The position numbers and the translations under genes were made by a program. From Halobacillus_A sp043497005 (lineage in GTDB: Bacteria > Bacillota > Bacilli > Bacillales > Halobacillaceae), in contig NZ_JBIEKE010000001.1 of assembly GCF_043497005.1 (NCBI RefSeq), forward strand, positions 62,001-126,000: DNA of 64,000 bases, given 5' to 3'. This document shows, one piece after another, positions 8,057-15,797 of this stretch. The notes under the pieces were generated by a model that was given only the letters and a program-made list of their open reading frames with translations, was not told where the DNA came from and ran no database searches. Numbering within the stretch: the first letter of the stretch is position 1; the number at the start of each line of letters is the position of its first letter.

Positions 8057-8879
8057 AGGAATTAATGCTCTTTTTACTGATTTCAATGCAAAAGAAGAGG
8101 AACAATTTCAGGAAGTTAATGTAAAGGACTGCAGACCCAACCCTTATCAACCTCGGAAGCAGTTTGCGAAAGAAGCCATTGAGGAACTGTCTCAATCCAT
8201 TCAAGAACACGGCATTCTGCAGCCTTTAATCGTCCGTAAAAGTATTAAAGGCTATGAAATTGTTGCAGGTGAACGTCGCTTTCGTGCGGCTAAGGAAGCT
8301 GGATTAGAGAAGCTGCCGGTCATTGTGAAAGATATGACGGATGAACAGATGATGGAAATCGCTTTGCTTGAGAATCTGCAGCGGGAAAACTTAACACCTA
8401 TTGAAGAAGCGCGTGCCTACCAAAATTTAATGAATACGCTCGAGGTGACACAGGATGTGCTCGCTAAGCGGCTCGGCAAAAGCAGATCGCACATAGCTAA
8501 CTTTCTTAGACTGCTGAGCTTATCACCAGAAGTCATTAACAAAATTAATGAAGGTCTCCTGTCGATGGGGCATGGACGGGCACTATTAGGATTAAAGGAT
8601 GCAGCAAAAACGGAGGCTGTGGTCGAACGGATTGAATCCGAGCGTTTAAATGTAAGGCAGACCGAGAAGCTGATTGCCGATCTCAATGAGCGAAAATCAA
8701 AGAAAAAAGCGCAGCAGCCTGAAAAAGATATTTTTATTAAAGAAAGAGAAGAAACCCTTCGAGATCGGCTGGGTACAGATGTAACGATTCATAAAGGAAA
8801 GAAAAAAGGGAAAATCGAGATCGAATTTTTCGATGACGATGACCTGGAACGGATTTTAAACTGGCTTGATCACAAATAG
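8037..8879 (+). CDS. spo0J: Chromosome-partitioning protein Spo0J (ParB)
   Basis: ParB-family CTPase clamp of 280 residues that loads at parS and recruits SMC. It shows MARGLGKGINALF at the N-terminus (the short peptide that stimulates Soj), the CTP-binding motifs PNPYQPR, GERRFRA and ENLQRENL, and the helix-turn-helix TQDVLAKRLGKSRSHIANFL, then the C-terminal dimerisation region. Two perfect parS sites lie 1.7 and 3.3 kb upstream. A weak hairpin (GCCTGG/CCAGGT, about 8886-8909) may end the transcript. Confidence 0.96.
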   Translation: MARGLGKGINALFTDFNAKEEEQFQEVNVKDCRPNPYQPRKQFAKEAIEELSQSIQEHGILQPLIVRKSIKGYEIVAGERRFRAAKEAGLEKLPVIVKDMTDEQMMEIALLENLQRENLTPIEEARAYQNLMNTLEVTQDVLAKRLGKSRSHIANFLRLLSLSPEVINKINEGLLSMGHGRALLGLKDAAKTEAVVERIESERLNVRQTEKLIADLNERKSKKKAQQPEKDIFIKEREETLRDRLGTDVTIHKGKKKGKIEIEFFDDDDLERILNWLDHK

Positions 8880-8961
8880 TGAAAGGCCTGGCGGGGGTCC
8901 TGACCAGGTCTTTGCTGTTTTTACATACGAAATTGAATGATGGCTATTGGAGAGAATAGAT

Positions 8962-9666
8962 ATGGCAATATTAGGAACGATCGTCAATGGAATTTGTATT
9001 ATTATAGGAACGTTACTGGGGCTGTTTTTCACAAAGATCCCCGAGCGGTTTAAAGAAACCGTCATGTGCGGGGTAGGTTTGGCTGTATTGCTTATCGGAC
9101 TGCAGATGGGGTTTGAAACGGAAAATATCGTTATTGTCCTGCTCAGTTTACTCAGTGGAGCCCTTATTGGTGAAGCTCTTCATTTAGAAGAAAGACTGGA
9201 GTATATCGGGCGTGTGATTGAACGTAGGTTTATAAAACCTGGTCAAACCTCTACGATGGCTCAGGGATTTATTACAGCTTCGCTTATTTTTGGGATTGGA
9301 GCGATGTCTGTTATTGGAGCGTTGGATGGAGGGTTGCGAAACGACCACGAAATCTTAATAACAAAGGCTGTGATTGATGGGTTCGTAGCGTTAGTATTAA
9401 CCTCGAGCCTCGGCGTGGGTGTTATTTTTTCAGTCATTCCCGTTGTGCTCTACCAGGGGTCCATCGCATTACTGGCTACTCAAATCAATCGGTGGATTCC
9501 ACAAGATTTGCTCGACTTGTTTATCGTGGAAATGACGGCGACGGGTGGACTTCTAATTGTGGCGCTTGCTTTAAACTTACTAAAGCTTACGAAAATTCGA
9601 GTCGCAAATTTACTTCCGTCCTTATTGATGGTGGGAATTATTTTATATATCGCAGAAATGTTTTAA
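8962..9666 (+). CDS. DUF554 family membrane protein
   Basis: Hydrophobic protein of 234 residues with about six or seven membrane segments. It starts MAILGTIVNGICIIIGTLLG and contains the conserved GIGAMSVIGALDGG segment of DUF554. These are predicted membrane proteins, perhaps transporters, of unknown substrate. The ATG at 8962 follows GGAGAG by seven bases; an upstream TTG at 8947 overlaps that site. It is found near parB in several Bacillaceae. Confidence 0.9.
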   Translation: MAILGTIVNGICIIIGTLLGLFFTKIPERFKETVMCGVGLAVLLIGLQMGFETENIVIVLLSLLSGALIGEALHLEERLEYIGRVIERRFIKPGQTSTMAQGFITASLIFGIGAMSVIGALDGGLRNDHEILITKAVIDGFVALVLTSSLGVGVIFSVIPVVLYQGSIALLATQINRWIPQDLLDLFIVEMTATGGLLIVALALNLLKLTKIRVANLLPSLLMVGIILYIAEMF

Positions 9667-9700
9667 CAGCAGTGAGTGCGTAACTCATTGCTGTTTTTTT
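9665..9700. terminator. Intrinsic terminator shared by convergent genes
   Basis: The stem AACAGCAGTGAGT / ACTCATTGCTGTT (one G-T pair) with a 5-nt loop and a T-run ends the DUF554 gene. The stop codon of yyaC on the other strand lies inside the hairpin. Confidence 0.85.
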
Positions 9701-10299
9701 GTAGCGGCTAAGAAGTTTTGATAAGGTTCATTTCTTAACCTTTCATTCATTCGTTTGGCTTCTGTTAATCGAAGAGAAGCGGCGATCTTCGCTGACATGT
9801 TCATCACTAAATGCAGTCTCGTATTTTGCAGGACGACGTATTCCATAAACCCTCCGACGTTGACGAGACCGCTGATATGATAATCACCGACAGCGGGCAA
9901 GTCTTTGTTTAAGGCGGCTCCTGGCGTGAGTGAGCCTTTTCCAAAAACAATCGAGCCGATGGAAGCTTTTTTCCCTAAACATGCATCGATGGCAAGAATC
10001 GTTGGTTTAGGGTGAAGGCGGTGGATGGCTTTTAACGTATCATTCAAGTTTAACGCGTGCACAGGCTCTTCCAGGGTACCGTAAATATGGAAGCTTTGCA
10101 TCGATTGATCTCTAAGCATCGAACCGACTAAAGGGCCGAGAGCATCACCTGTGGAACGATCTGTGCCGATACAGACGACCACTATATTTCTTTTAACGGG
10201 CAGGGCTTCATAAAGGGTGTCGCTTAACTGATCGCACATGAAAGGATCATCGGTTTGAAAACGGTGCTCGCTTTTTGGAAACTTGTCCTTCCTATTCAT
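9685..10299 (-). CDS. yyaC: Spore protein YyaC (GPR-protease-like fold)
   Basis: Sporulation protein of 204 residues related to the germination protease/hydrogenase-maturation fold: VVCIGTDRSTGDALGPLVG near residues 41-59, AIDACLGKK, and the C-terminal GGFMEYVVLQNTRLH. Its role in Bacillus spores is not well defined. The ATG at 10299 is chosen because GGAGGAG is five bases upstream; the ATG at 10317 is before that site. The position next to spo0J is conserved in Bacillus. Confidence 0.9.
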   Translation of the reverse strand: MNRKDKFPKSEHRFQTDDPFMCDQLSDTLYEALPVKRNIVVVCIGTDRSTGDALGPLVGSMLRDQSMQSFHIYGTLEEPVHALNLNDTLKAIHRLHPKPTILAIDACLGKKASIGSIVFGKGSLTPGAALNKDLPAVGDYHISGLVNVGGFMEYVVLQNTRLHLVMNMSAKIAASLRLTEAKRMNERLRNEPYQNFLAATKKQQ

Positions 10300-10391
10300 A
10301 GCTTCTCCTCCACACACATATTAGTAACAGTATATAAAGCTGTTCGAATTTCTATACGTAGCAAATACATAGAGTGGGGAGCGGTTCTTAC

Positions 10392-11408
10392 ATGATGTCA
10401 GGATTGAAGTGGATGTTCTTAATTATCGGAACGATGATCGGTGCAGGCTACGCTTCGGGCCGTGAGCTGTGGCAGTTTTTTGGACAAGACAGCAGTTTAG
10501 CTATTCTTCTGTTTACTCTTATGTTTATGATTTGTTGTGTGTCCATTATGAGCATTAGCTATGAACTGCAGACGGGTCATTATTTACCGGTTTTGCGGAA
10601 AATTGTCGGCCGGCATCTTACAGGCGTGTATGACTGGATGATCATCGTTTACTTGTTTACAACGACAGTCATTATGCTGGCTGGCAGCGGGGCGACGTGG
10701 GAAGCTTTTAACTATTCGTATAAGCTTGGCGTGCTTGCAATTGCCATTCCGCTGATTCTGCTTTTTGTATGGGACGTTAAAGGAATCGTAGCCGTAAACA
10801 GTCTGGTTCTTCCACTGTTAATTGGTGGATTACTGTTTATTCTGATGATGTTTATTACCGATCAAGAGCTTTCCCTTTTCGGTCATCTTCATGAGACAAG
10901 CAACTGGCTGGCGGCCTTTCCGTTTACAGCGTTGAACGTTCTCCCGTTAATTGCTGTGCTCGGGGCGATAGGGAATCGGATGAAAAGCAGAAAAGAACTG
11001 TGGGTCGCCAGCATAGGCAGCGGTCTTGTACTGGGCGGGGTCTCGTTTTTATATAATAATAGTTTGATTCAAATCGCTGATGAAATTCTCGTCTATGAAA
11101 TTCCATTATTTGCGATTTTGCAGCATTACCCTTATTCGATGATGATATTTATGTCGATTATGATGTGGATCGCGATTTTTACAACAGCGGCTTCCGGGAC
11201 GTTAGGCCTTGTCACGAGATTTCGTGATTATTGGGAACAGCCGTTATGGATCGTTGCCTTTGCGATTGTAGCGATCATGCTTCCATTTACTTCATTCGGC
11301 TTTTCTACACTTGTCGGGTACTTGTATCCTCTATATGGCCTGCTCAATTTGTACGTATTGCTTTCCCTGCTCATTTATCCCGTAGTGCATCGATTTAAAA
11401 TAAGCTGA
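10392..11408 (+). CDS. YkvI-like membrane transporter (APC superfamily)
   Basis: Integral membrane protein of 338 residues with about ten hydrophobic helices. The N-terminal GTMIGAGYASGRELWQFFG is the unwound substrate-binding helix seen in LeuT/APC-type carriers and fits the YkvI family. The substrate is unknown. The ATG at 10392 follows GTGGGGAGCGG; the GTG at 10374 lies within that site. A terminator is not obvious before mscS, 47 bases downstream. Confidence 0.82.
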   Translation: MMSGLKWMFLIIGTMIGAGYASGRELWQFFGQDSSLAILLFTLMFMICCVSIMSISYELQTGHYLPVLRKIVGRHLTGVYDWMIIVYLFTTTVIMLAGSGATWEAFNYSYKLGVLAIAIPLILLFVWDVKGIVAVNSLVLPLLIGGLLFILMMFITDQELSLFGHLHETSNWLAAFPFTALNVLPLIAVLGAIGNRMKSRKELWVASIGSGLVLGGVSFLYNNSLIQIADEILVYEIPLFAILQHYPYSMMIFMSIMMWIAIFTTAASGTLGLVTRFRDYWEQPLWIVAFAIVAIMLPFTSFGFSTLVGYLYPLYGLLNLYVLLSLLIYPVVHRFKIS

Positions 11409-11455
11409 AAACCTGTTAAAATAAACTTCATAGAATGAGAGGCAGGGGAGCAGCT

Positions 11456-12352
11456 GTGGAAGATGCAATGTTAAAATGGGAGGAAGCCGTTGATTACGTA
11501 ACAGGTCCTGCTTTATGGATGACGGTGGGACAAGGTGCTTTAAAGATTATCTTAATTTTGATTATCTCCTACTTAATTATTAAAGTCGGACAAAGACTCA
11601 TTTCACAATTTTTCTTAAGACGCAGGGAAGGGCCTTTTTCGATTACGGAGCGGCGTGAAGCAACGCTTAAGAAACTGATTATTAATGCCTTAACGTATGT
11701 TGTCTATTTCACCGCTTTTATCATGATCTTAGAAACATTTACGCTTGATATCGGAGCTTTGCTTGCTGGTGCCGGTATCGCCGGTCTTGCGATTGGCTTT
11801 GGCGCTCAGAACCTCGTTCGCGATATTATCAGCGGATTCTTTATTATTTTTGAAGATCAGTTTTCCGTCGGGGATTACATTCAAGCGTCTGGTGTGGAAG
11901 GGATTGTTGAAGAAGTTGGAATCCGTACGTGTAAAATTAAAGGATTTACAGGCGAAGTGCATATCCTGCCAAACGGAAATGTGACCCAGGTTACCAACTA
12001 TTCTATCTATAACAGCTATGCGATCGTCGATGTCAGCATTGCGTATGAAGAGAATATTGAACGAGCGGAACATGTCATTGCTGAACTGCTTGAAGAGCTT
12101 CCGGAAAGCTATCCTGAAATGGTGGCCGTACCTGAATTGCTTGGCGTGCAGAATTTAGGAGCTTCTGAAGTAGTGGTACGGATTATGGCTGAAGTGGAGC
12201 CGATGGAACATTTCTACATATCACGTGTGATTCGAAAAGAAGTGAAGAATCGTCTCGATATGGTAGGAATAGAGATTCCTTTCCCTCGCTTAGTCATGTA
12301 TTCGCGTCATGATAATGAAACGGCGCAGGAGCCATCAAATACAGGAGGTTAA
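11456..12352 (+). CDS. Small-conductance mechanosensitive channel (MscS family)
   Basis: Membrane channel of 298 residues that opens under membrane tension and releases solutes after osmotic downshock. It has three N-terminal membrane segments, the pore-lining helix AGAGIAGLAIGFGAQNLVRD, then the beta domain (GFFIIFEDQFSVGDYIQ) and an alpha-beta C-terminal domain. The GTG at 11456 follows GGGGAG by five bases; the ATG at 11435 has no ribosome site. The gene is tightly linked to the DUF951 gene and ychF, as in many Bacillaceae. Confidence 0.92.
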   Translation: MEDAMLKWEEAVDYVTGPALWMTVGQGALKIILILIISYLIIKVGQRLISQFFLRRREGPFSITERREATLKKLIINALTYVVYFTAFIMILETFTLDIGALLAGAGIAGLAIGFGAQNLVRDIISGFFIIFEDQFSVGDYIQASGVEGIVEEVGIRTCKIKGFTGEVHILPNGNVTQVTNYSIYNSYAIVDVSIAYEENIERAEHVIAELLEELPESYPEMVAVPELLGVQNLGASEVVVRIMAEVEPMEHFYISRVIRKEVKNRLDMVGIEIPFPRLVMYSRHDNETAQEPSNTGG

Positions 12353-12356
12353 TGGA

Positions 12357-12560
12357 ATGGCGGAGAAAACGTACGATTTAAACGATGTGGTTCAAATGAA
12401 GAAAGCCCACCCATGTGGGGAAAACCGCTGGAAGATCATCCGAATGGGAGCAGATATCCGCATTAAATGCGAAGGCTGCGGTCATAGTGTGATGATCCCG
12501 CGTAAGAAGTTTGAATCGAAGCTTAAGAAAATTATTGAAAAAAAGGAAGAACAATCATAA
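12357..12560 (+). CDS. DUF951 family protein
   Basis: Small basic protein of 67 residues starting MAEKTYDLNDVVQMKKAHPC. It has a zinc-ribbon-like set of cysteines (KKAHPCG and KCEGCGH). DUF951 proteins are common next to mscS and ychF; no function is established. The ATG at 12357 follows AGGAGG by eight bases. The start lies four bases after the mscS stop, so the two share a transcript. Confidence 0.9.
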   Translation: MAEKTYDLNDVVQMKKAHPCGENRWKIIRMGADIRIKCEGCGHSVMIPRKKFESKLKKIIEKKEEQS

Positions 12561-12592
12561 GACGGTTTCTATTTTTATGATTTAAATAGATC

Positions 12593-12636
12593 AAAAGTAA
12601 AAAACAAGCTCTTAACGGTGCTTGTTTTTTACTTTT
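12593..12636. terminator. Long perfect terminator hairpin
   Basis: Seventeen paired bases (left arm 12593-12609, right arm 12620-12636) with a 10-nt loop and T-rich right arm. It separates mscS-DUF951 from ychF. Confidence 0.88.
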
Positions 12637-12644
12637 TGTATAGG

Positions 12645-12673
12645 TTGTTATTTTTCTGTGGAGTATCTATAAT
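12645..12673 (+). promoter_or_regulatory. Sigma-A promoter for ychF
   Basis: TTGTTA, 17-bp spacer, TATAAT, placed 52 bases before the ychF start codon. Confidence 0.7.
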
Positions 12674-12724
12674 TGGTATGACCAACATACATGTATGGAA
12701 ATCCTTAAGGAGTGGAAGTTTTAT

Positions 12725-13822
12725 ATGGCACTAACAGCTGGAATAGTAGGTTTGCCGAACGTGGGTAAATCTACATTATTTAATGCAATTACACAGGCAG
12801 GAGCTCTATCGGCGAACTATCCATTTGCTACGATCGATCCTAACGTTGGGATCGTAGAAGTACCGGATGCTCGTTTACAAAAGCTTACTGAACTGGTTAA
12901 TCCTAAGAAGACTGTTCCGACAGCCTTTGAATTTACAGATATTGCAGGCATCGTAAAAGGAGCGAGTAAAGGAGAGGGACTTGGAAACCAATTCTTATCC
13001 CATATCCGCCAGGTGGATGCAATTTGTCACGTCGTCCGCGCATTTGAAGATGAAAACATTACACACGTTTCAGGACAGGTGGATCCCATTTCAGATATCG
13101 AAACGATTAATCTGGAGTTGATTTTAGCTGACCTTGAAACCGTGTCGAAGCGAATTGACAGAGTCGCTAAAATGGCCCGTCAAAAAGATAAAGATGCAGT
13201 AGCTGAATATGCAGTTCTTGAGAAAATCAAGGAAGCGTTAGAGAATGAAACGCCGGCCCGGGCGGTTGAATTCTCCGATGATCAGCAGAAAATCGTAAAA
13301 GGCCTTCATCTATTAACTTCTAAGCCTATTCTTTACGCAGCGAATGTAAGTGAAGAGGAAATCGGTGCAGAAGATAATGAACGTGTGAAGCAGATCCGTG
13401 AGTTTGCAGCGAATGAAAATGCAGAAGTCATTGTCGTCTGTGCCAAAATTGAAGCGGAAATTGCTGAGCTTGATGGAGAAGAAAAACAGGAATTCCTCGA
13501 AGACTTAGGCATCGCGGAATCTGGACTGGATCAGCTGATTAAAGCGACGTATAACCTGCTTGGACTGGCCACGTACTTTACGGCAGGTGAGCAGGAAGTA
13601 CGCGCCTGGACATTTAAAGAAGGCATGACCGCACCGCAGTGTGCCGGCATTATTCATACGGACTTTGAACGTGGTTTTATCCGTGCTGAAACGGTATCCT
13701 ACAGTGAGTTAGTAGATGCTGGTTCCATGGCAGTTGCTAAAGAACGCGGCCGAGTTCGTCTTGAAGGTAAAGATTATTTAGTGAAAGATGGCGACGTTAT
13801 TCATTTCCGTTTTAACGTATAA
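12725..13822 (+). CDS. ychF: Ribosome-binding ATPase YchF (OLA1 family)
   Basis: Obg-related P-loop protein of 365 residues that prefers ATP and binds ribosomes; linked to stress and redox control in bacteria. G1 is GLPNVGKSTLFN at residues 9-20. The switch region is FTDIAGIVKGASKGEGLGNQFL. A coiled-coil insert follows, and the C-terminal TGS domain ends in VKDGDVIHFRFNV. The length equals the family standard. The ATG at 12725 follows AAGGAG; the in-frame ATG at 12695 has no site. It normally lies just before rpsF. Confidence 0.96.
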   Translation: MALTAGIVGLPNVGKSTLFNAITQAGALSANYPFATIDPNVGIVEVPDARLQKLTELVNPKKTVPTAFEFTDIAGIVKGASKGEGLGNQFLSHIRQVDAICHVVRAFEDENITHVSGQVDPISDIETINLELILADLETVSKRIDRVAKMARQKDKDAVAEYAVLEKIKEALENETPARAVEFSDDQQKIVKGLHLLTSKPILYAANVSEEEIGAEDNERVKQIREFAANENAEVIVVCAKIEAEIAELDGEEKQEFLEDLGIAESGLDQLIKATYNLLGLATYFTAGEQEVRAWTFKEGMTAPQCAGIIHTDFERGFIRAETVSYSELVDAGSMAVAKERGRVRLEGKDYLVKDGDVIHFRFNV

Positions 13823-13844
13823 GCGAGGATCTCTCCGTTAACTA

Positions 13845-13873
13845 TTGTTTTTATACTAGACTTTTGATATAAT
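13845..13873 (+). promoter_or_regulatory. Sigma-A promoter for rpsF-ssb-rpsR
   Basis: TTGTTT, 17-bp spacer, perfect TATAAT. Transcription would start near 13880, leaving a leader of about 80 bases with two hairpins. Confidence 0.75.
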
Positions 13874-13879
13874 ACAACA

Positions 13880-13948
13880 TTGTGAGTAATTATAGTTGAA
13901 TTACTCCTTGCTCCTTCAGCCAGAGGGAGCCGTTAAGTCCATAAGGAG
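13880..13948 (+). promoter_or_regulatory. Probable S6:S18 autoregulatory leader RNA
   Basis: The rpsF leader folds into GAGTAAT/ATTACTC (13883-13906) and then a second hairpin, GCTCC/GGAGC, flanked by CTT and AAG with an unpaired CG beside the stem (GGAGCCGTTAAG). A CCG in a bulge beside a hairpin is the known recognition feature of the S6:S18 ribosomal-protein complex, which represses this operon in many bacteria. The fold was made by eye. Confidence 0.5.
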
Positions 13949-13958
13949 GTGAACACGG

Positions 13959-14249
13959 ATGAGAAATTACGAAATTATGTACATCATCCGCCCAGACATC
14001 GAGGAGGAAGCTAAATTGAGCGTAGTTGAGCGTTTTAGCGGGATTCTTTCAGATAACGGTGCGGAGATCGAAGAAGTTAAAGAAGTAGGTAAGCGTCGTC
14101 TTGCTTATGAAATTAATGACTATCGTGATGGCATTTATGTAACTGTTAGCTTCAAAGGCGATCGTGATGCAATCAACGAATTCGACCGTCAAGCGAAGTT
14201 CTCTGATGACGTAATCCGTCATATCGCTGTACGTGAAGATGATCAATAA
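13959..14249 (+). CDS. rpsF: 30S ribosomal protein S6
   Basis: Small-subunit protein that binds with S18 to the 16S rRNA platform. The 96 residues begin MRNYEIMYIIRPDIEEE and contain GKRRLAYEINDYRDGIYV, both standard for S6. AAGGAGGTGA precedes the ATG. It is first in the rpsF-ssb-rpsR operon and is likely repressed by the S6:S18 complex through the leader. Confidence 0.98.
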   Translation: MRNYEIMYIIRPDIEEEAKLSVVERFSGILSDNGAEIEEVKEVGKRRLAYEINDYRDGIYVTVSFKGDRDAINEFDRQAKFSDDVIRHIAVREDDQ

Positions 14250-14261
14250 GGAGTGGTTCTG

Positions 14262-14747
14262 ATGTTAAATCGTGTCGTTTTAGTCGGCAGATTAACGAGG
14301 GATCCGGATTTACGCTATACGCCAAACGGAGTAGCTGTTGCCAACTTCACTATTGCTGTGAATCGACCATTCTCTAACAATCAGGGAGACCGGGATGCCG
14401 ATTTTATCAACTGTGTCGTTTGGAGACGAGCAGCTGAAAACCTCGCTAACTTTATGAAAAAGGGTAGTCTTGTTGGAGTTGATGGGCGTTTGCAATCTCG
14501 CAGCTTTGACAACCAAGAAGGAAAGCGTGTGTTTGTAACAGAAGTTGTTGCGGACAGCGTACAGTTCCTGGATACGAAAGGCGGTTCTTCACAAGGACAA
14601 GGTGGAGGCGGCCAGCAAGGATTCCAGCCAAATCAGAATCAACAGCCAAATAACTTTAACACCAATAACAATAATAACAACAATGAGGATCCTTTCGCTG
14701 ATAAAGGTGAACCAATTGATATTTCAGATGATGATTTACCATTCTAA
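14262..14747 (+). CDS. ssb: Single-stranded DNA-binding protein SsbA
   Basis: Coats single-stranded DNA in replication and repair. The 161 residues hold an OB fold (MLNRVVLVGRLTRDPDLRYT), a glutamine/asparagine-rich linker at about residues 108-145 with a run of asparagines, and the acidic tip DDDLPF that recruits partner proteins. The ATG at 14262 follows AAGGAG by seven bases; an upstream in-frame start at 14253 overlaps the site. Confidence 0.98.
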   Translation: MLNRVVLVGRLTRDPDLRYTPNGVAVANFTIAVNRPFSNNQGDRDADFINCVVWRRAAENLANFMKKGSLVGVDGRLQSRSFDNQEGKRVFVTEVVADSVQFLDTKGGSSQGQGGGGQQGFQPNQNQQPNNFNTNNNNNNNEDPFADKGEPIDISDDDLPF

Positions 14748-14768
14748 AATGTAAGGAGTGAAAGCCAT

Positions 14769-14996
14769 ATGGCACGTCGTGGACGCGGTAAACGTAAAAA
14801 GGTGTGTTTCTTCACAGCTAATGGAATTACACACATCGATTACAAAGATACTGACTTACTAAGACGTTTCATTTCCGATCGCGGGAAGATTCTTCCTCGT
14901 CGAGTAACTGGAACTTCTGCTAAGTACCAACGTAAATTGACTAAAGCGATCAAACGCTCTCGTCAAATGGCTCTATTGCCATACTCTGCTGAATAA
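14769..14996 (+). CDS. rpsR: 30S ribosomal protein S18
   Basis: Basic protein of 75 residues (MARRGRGKRKKVCFFT, then DYKDTDLLRRFISDRGKILPRRVTG), the partner of S6 on the 30S platform. TAAGGAGTG precedes the ATG. It is last in the operon and followed by a strong terminator. Confidence 0.98.
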   Translation: MARRGRGKRKKVCFFTANGITHIDYKDTDLLRRFISDRGKILPRRVTGTSAKYQRKLTKAIKRSRQMALLPYSAE

Positions 14997-15007
14997 TAGC
15001 GGATAAC

Positions 15008-15046
15008 AAAAGCCTTGAAGTCTACTGGACTTCAAGGCTTTTTTGT
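15008..15046 (+). terminator. Strong terminator after rpsR
   Basis: Perfect 15-bp stem AAAAGCCTTGAAGTC / GACTTCAAGGCTTTT, loop TACTG, then T-run. Confidence 0.95.
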
Positions 15047-15148
15047 TTTAATTTATCCGGCTGCAGGCACTCAGACACTTCCGCTATAAGCATTTTAAAC
15101 TTTTGCTTATACATTTCGTACCTGCCGGCGCGCACGGCCTTTGCTGCA

Positions 15149-15586
15149 TTATTTCATATCCATTAACGCTTGCAGCTCATCTTTGTTAGCCAGCAGGTCA
15201 TCAAGGGTGTATTGGTCGAGAACATTTAAGAATGCATATAAGGCGTCATTTAGAATATGTTTCAATTTACAGGCAGGAGTAATGACACAATAGTTTCGAT
15301 CCCTGTCAAAGCACTCTAATAGATGAAAATCGTCCTCCATAGCACGCACAACGAACCCGATATTAATGTCTTTAGGGGCTTGAGCCAGTTTAATCCCGCC
15401 GCTTCGTCCTCGAATCGTTTCCAGCATCCCTAATTTATTTAACTGATGAATGATTTTCCCTAAATGATTCTCTGATATATGAAAAACCTTCGATATTTCT
15501 CCCTTGCTCGAAAGCTCTCCGTCCGGCTTGGAAGCTGTATAAATCATAACGCGTAACGCGTAATCCGTAAATTTCTTTAGACGCAT
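15149..15586 (-). CDS. nsrR: Nitric-oxide-sensing repressor NsrR (Rrf2 family)
   Basis: Iron-sulfur repressor of nitric-oxide defence genes. The 145 residues begin MRLKKFTDYALRVMIYTA with the Rrf2 winged helix, and carry the three cluster cysteines at 92, 100 and 106, the same numbers as in Bacillus subtilis NsrR. The ATG at 15586 follows GAGGGAC by about eight bases; an upstream start at 15601 would overlap it. It is divergent from hmp, its classical target, with an NsrR-type operator between them. Confidence 0.93.
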   Translation of the reverse strand: MRLKKFTDYALRVMIYTASKPDGELSSKGEISKVFHISENHLGKIIHQLNKLGMLETIRGRSGGIKLAQAPKDINIGFVVRAMEDDFHLLECFDRDRNYCVITPACKLKHILNDALYAFLNVLDQYTLDDLLANKDELQALMDMK

Positions 15587-15707
15587 AGGAATGTCCCTCA
15601 TTTAATAGGTTATTATTTATATTTTATCACAGGCTGATCAGTGTGTCTTTGGAATTGTCTTGAAGACGTGATTTTAAAGAAACGGAAGAATTTAATAAAT
15701 CTGTCAC

Positions 15708-15782
15708 AAAAGATGTATTTTGAATATTGCTTTAAATTGTTATTTGTTTTTATAATAAAGATATAAATTAAATACATCTTTT
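15708..15782. promoter_or_regulatory. NsrR operator half-sites flanking the hmp promoter
   Basis: AAGATGTATTT (15710-15720) and its reverse complement AAATACATCTT (15770-15780) each match the 11-bp NsrR half-site AANATGNATTT. With two extra paired bases the arms form a perfect 13-bp inverted repeat, 49 bases apart. One lies just upstream of the hmp -35 and the other just after the likely start of transcription. Confidence 0.7.
15727..15756 (+). promoter_or_regulatory. hmp promoter
   Basis: TTGCTT, 18-bp spacer, TATAAT, enclosed by the two NsrR half-sites, so that repressor binding would block it. Confidence 0.6.
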
Positions 15783-15797
15783 AAAGGAGTTTTTTCC

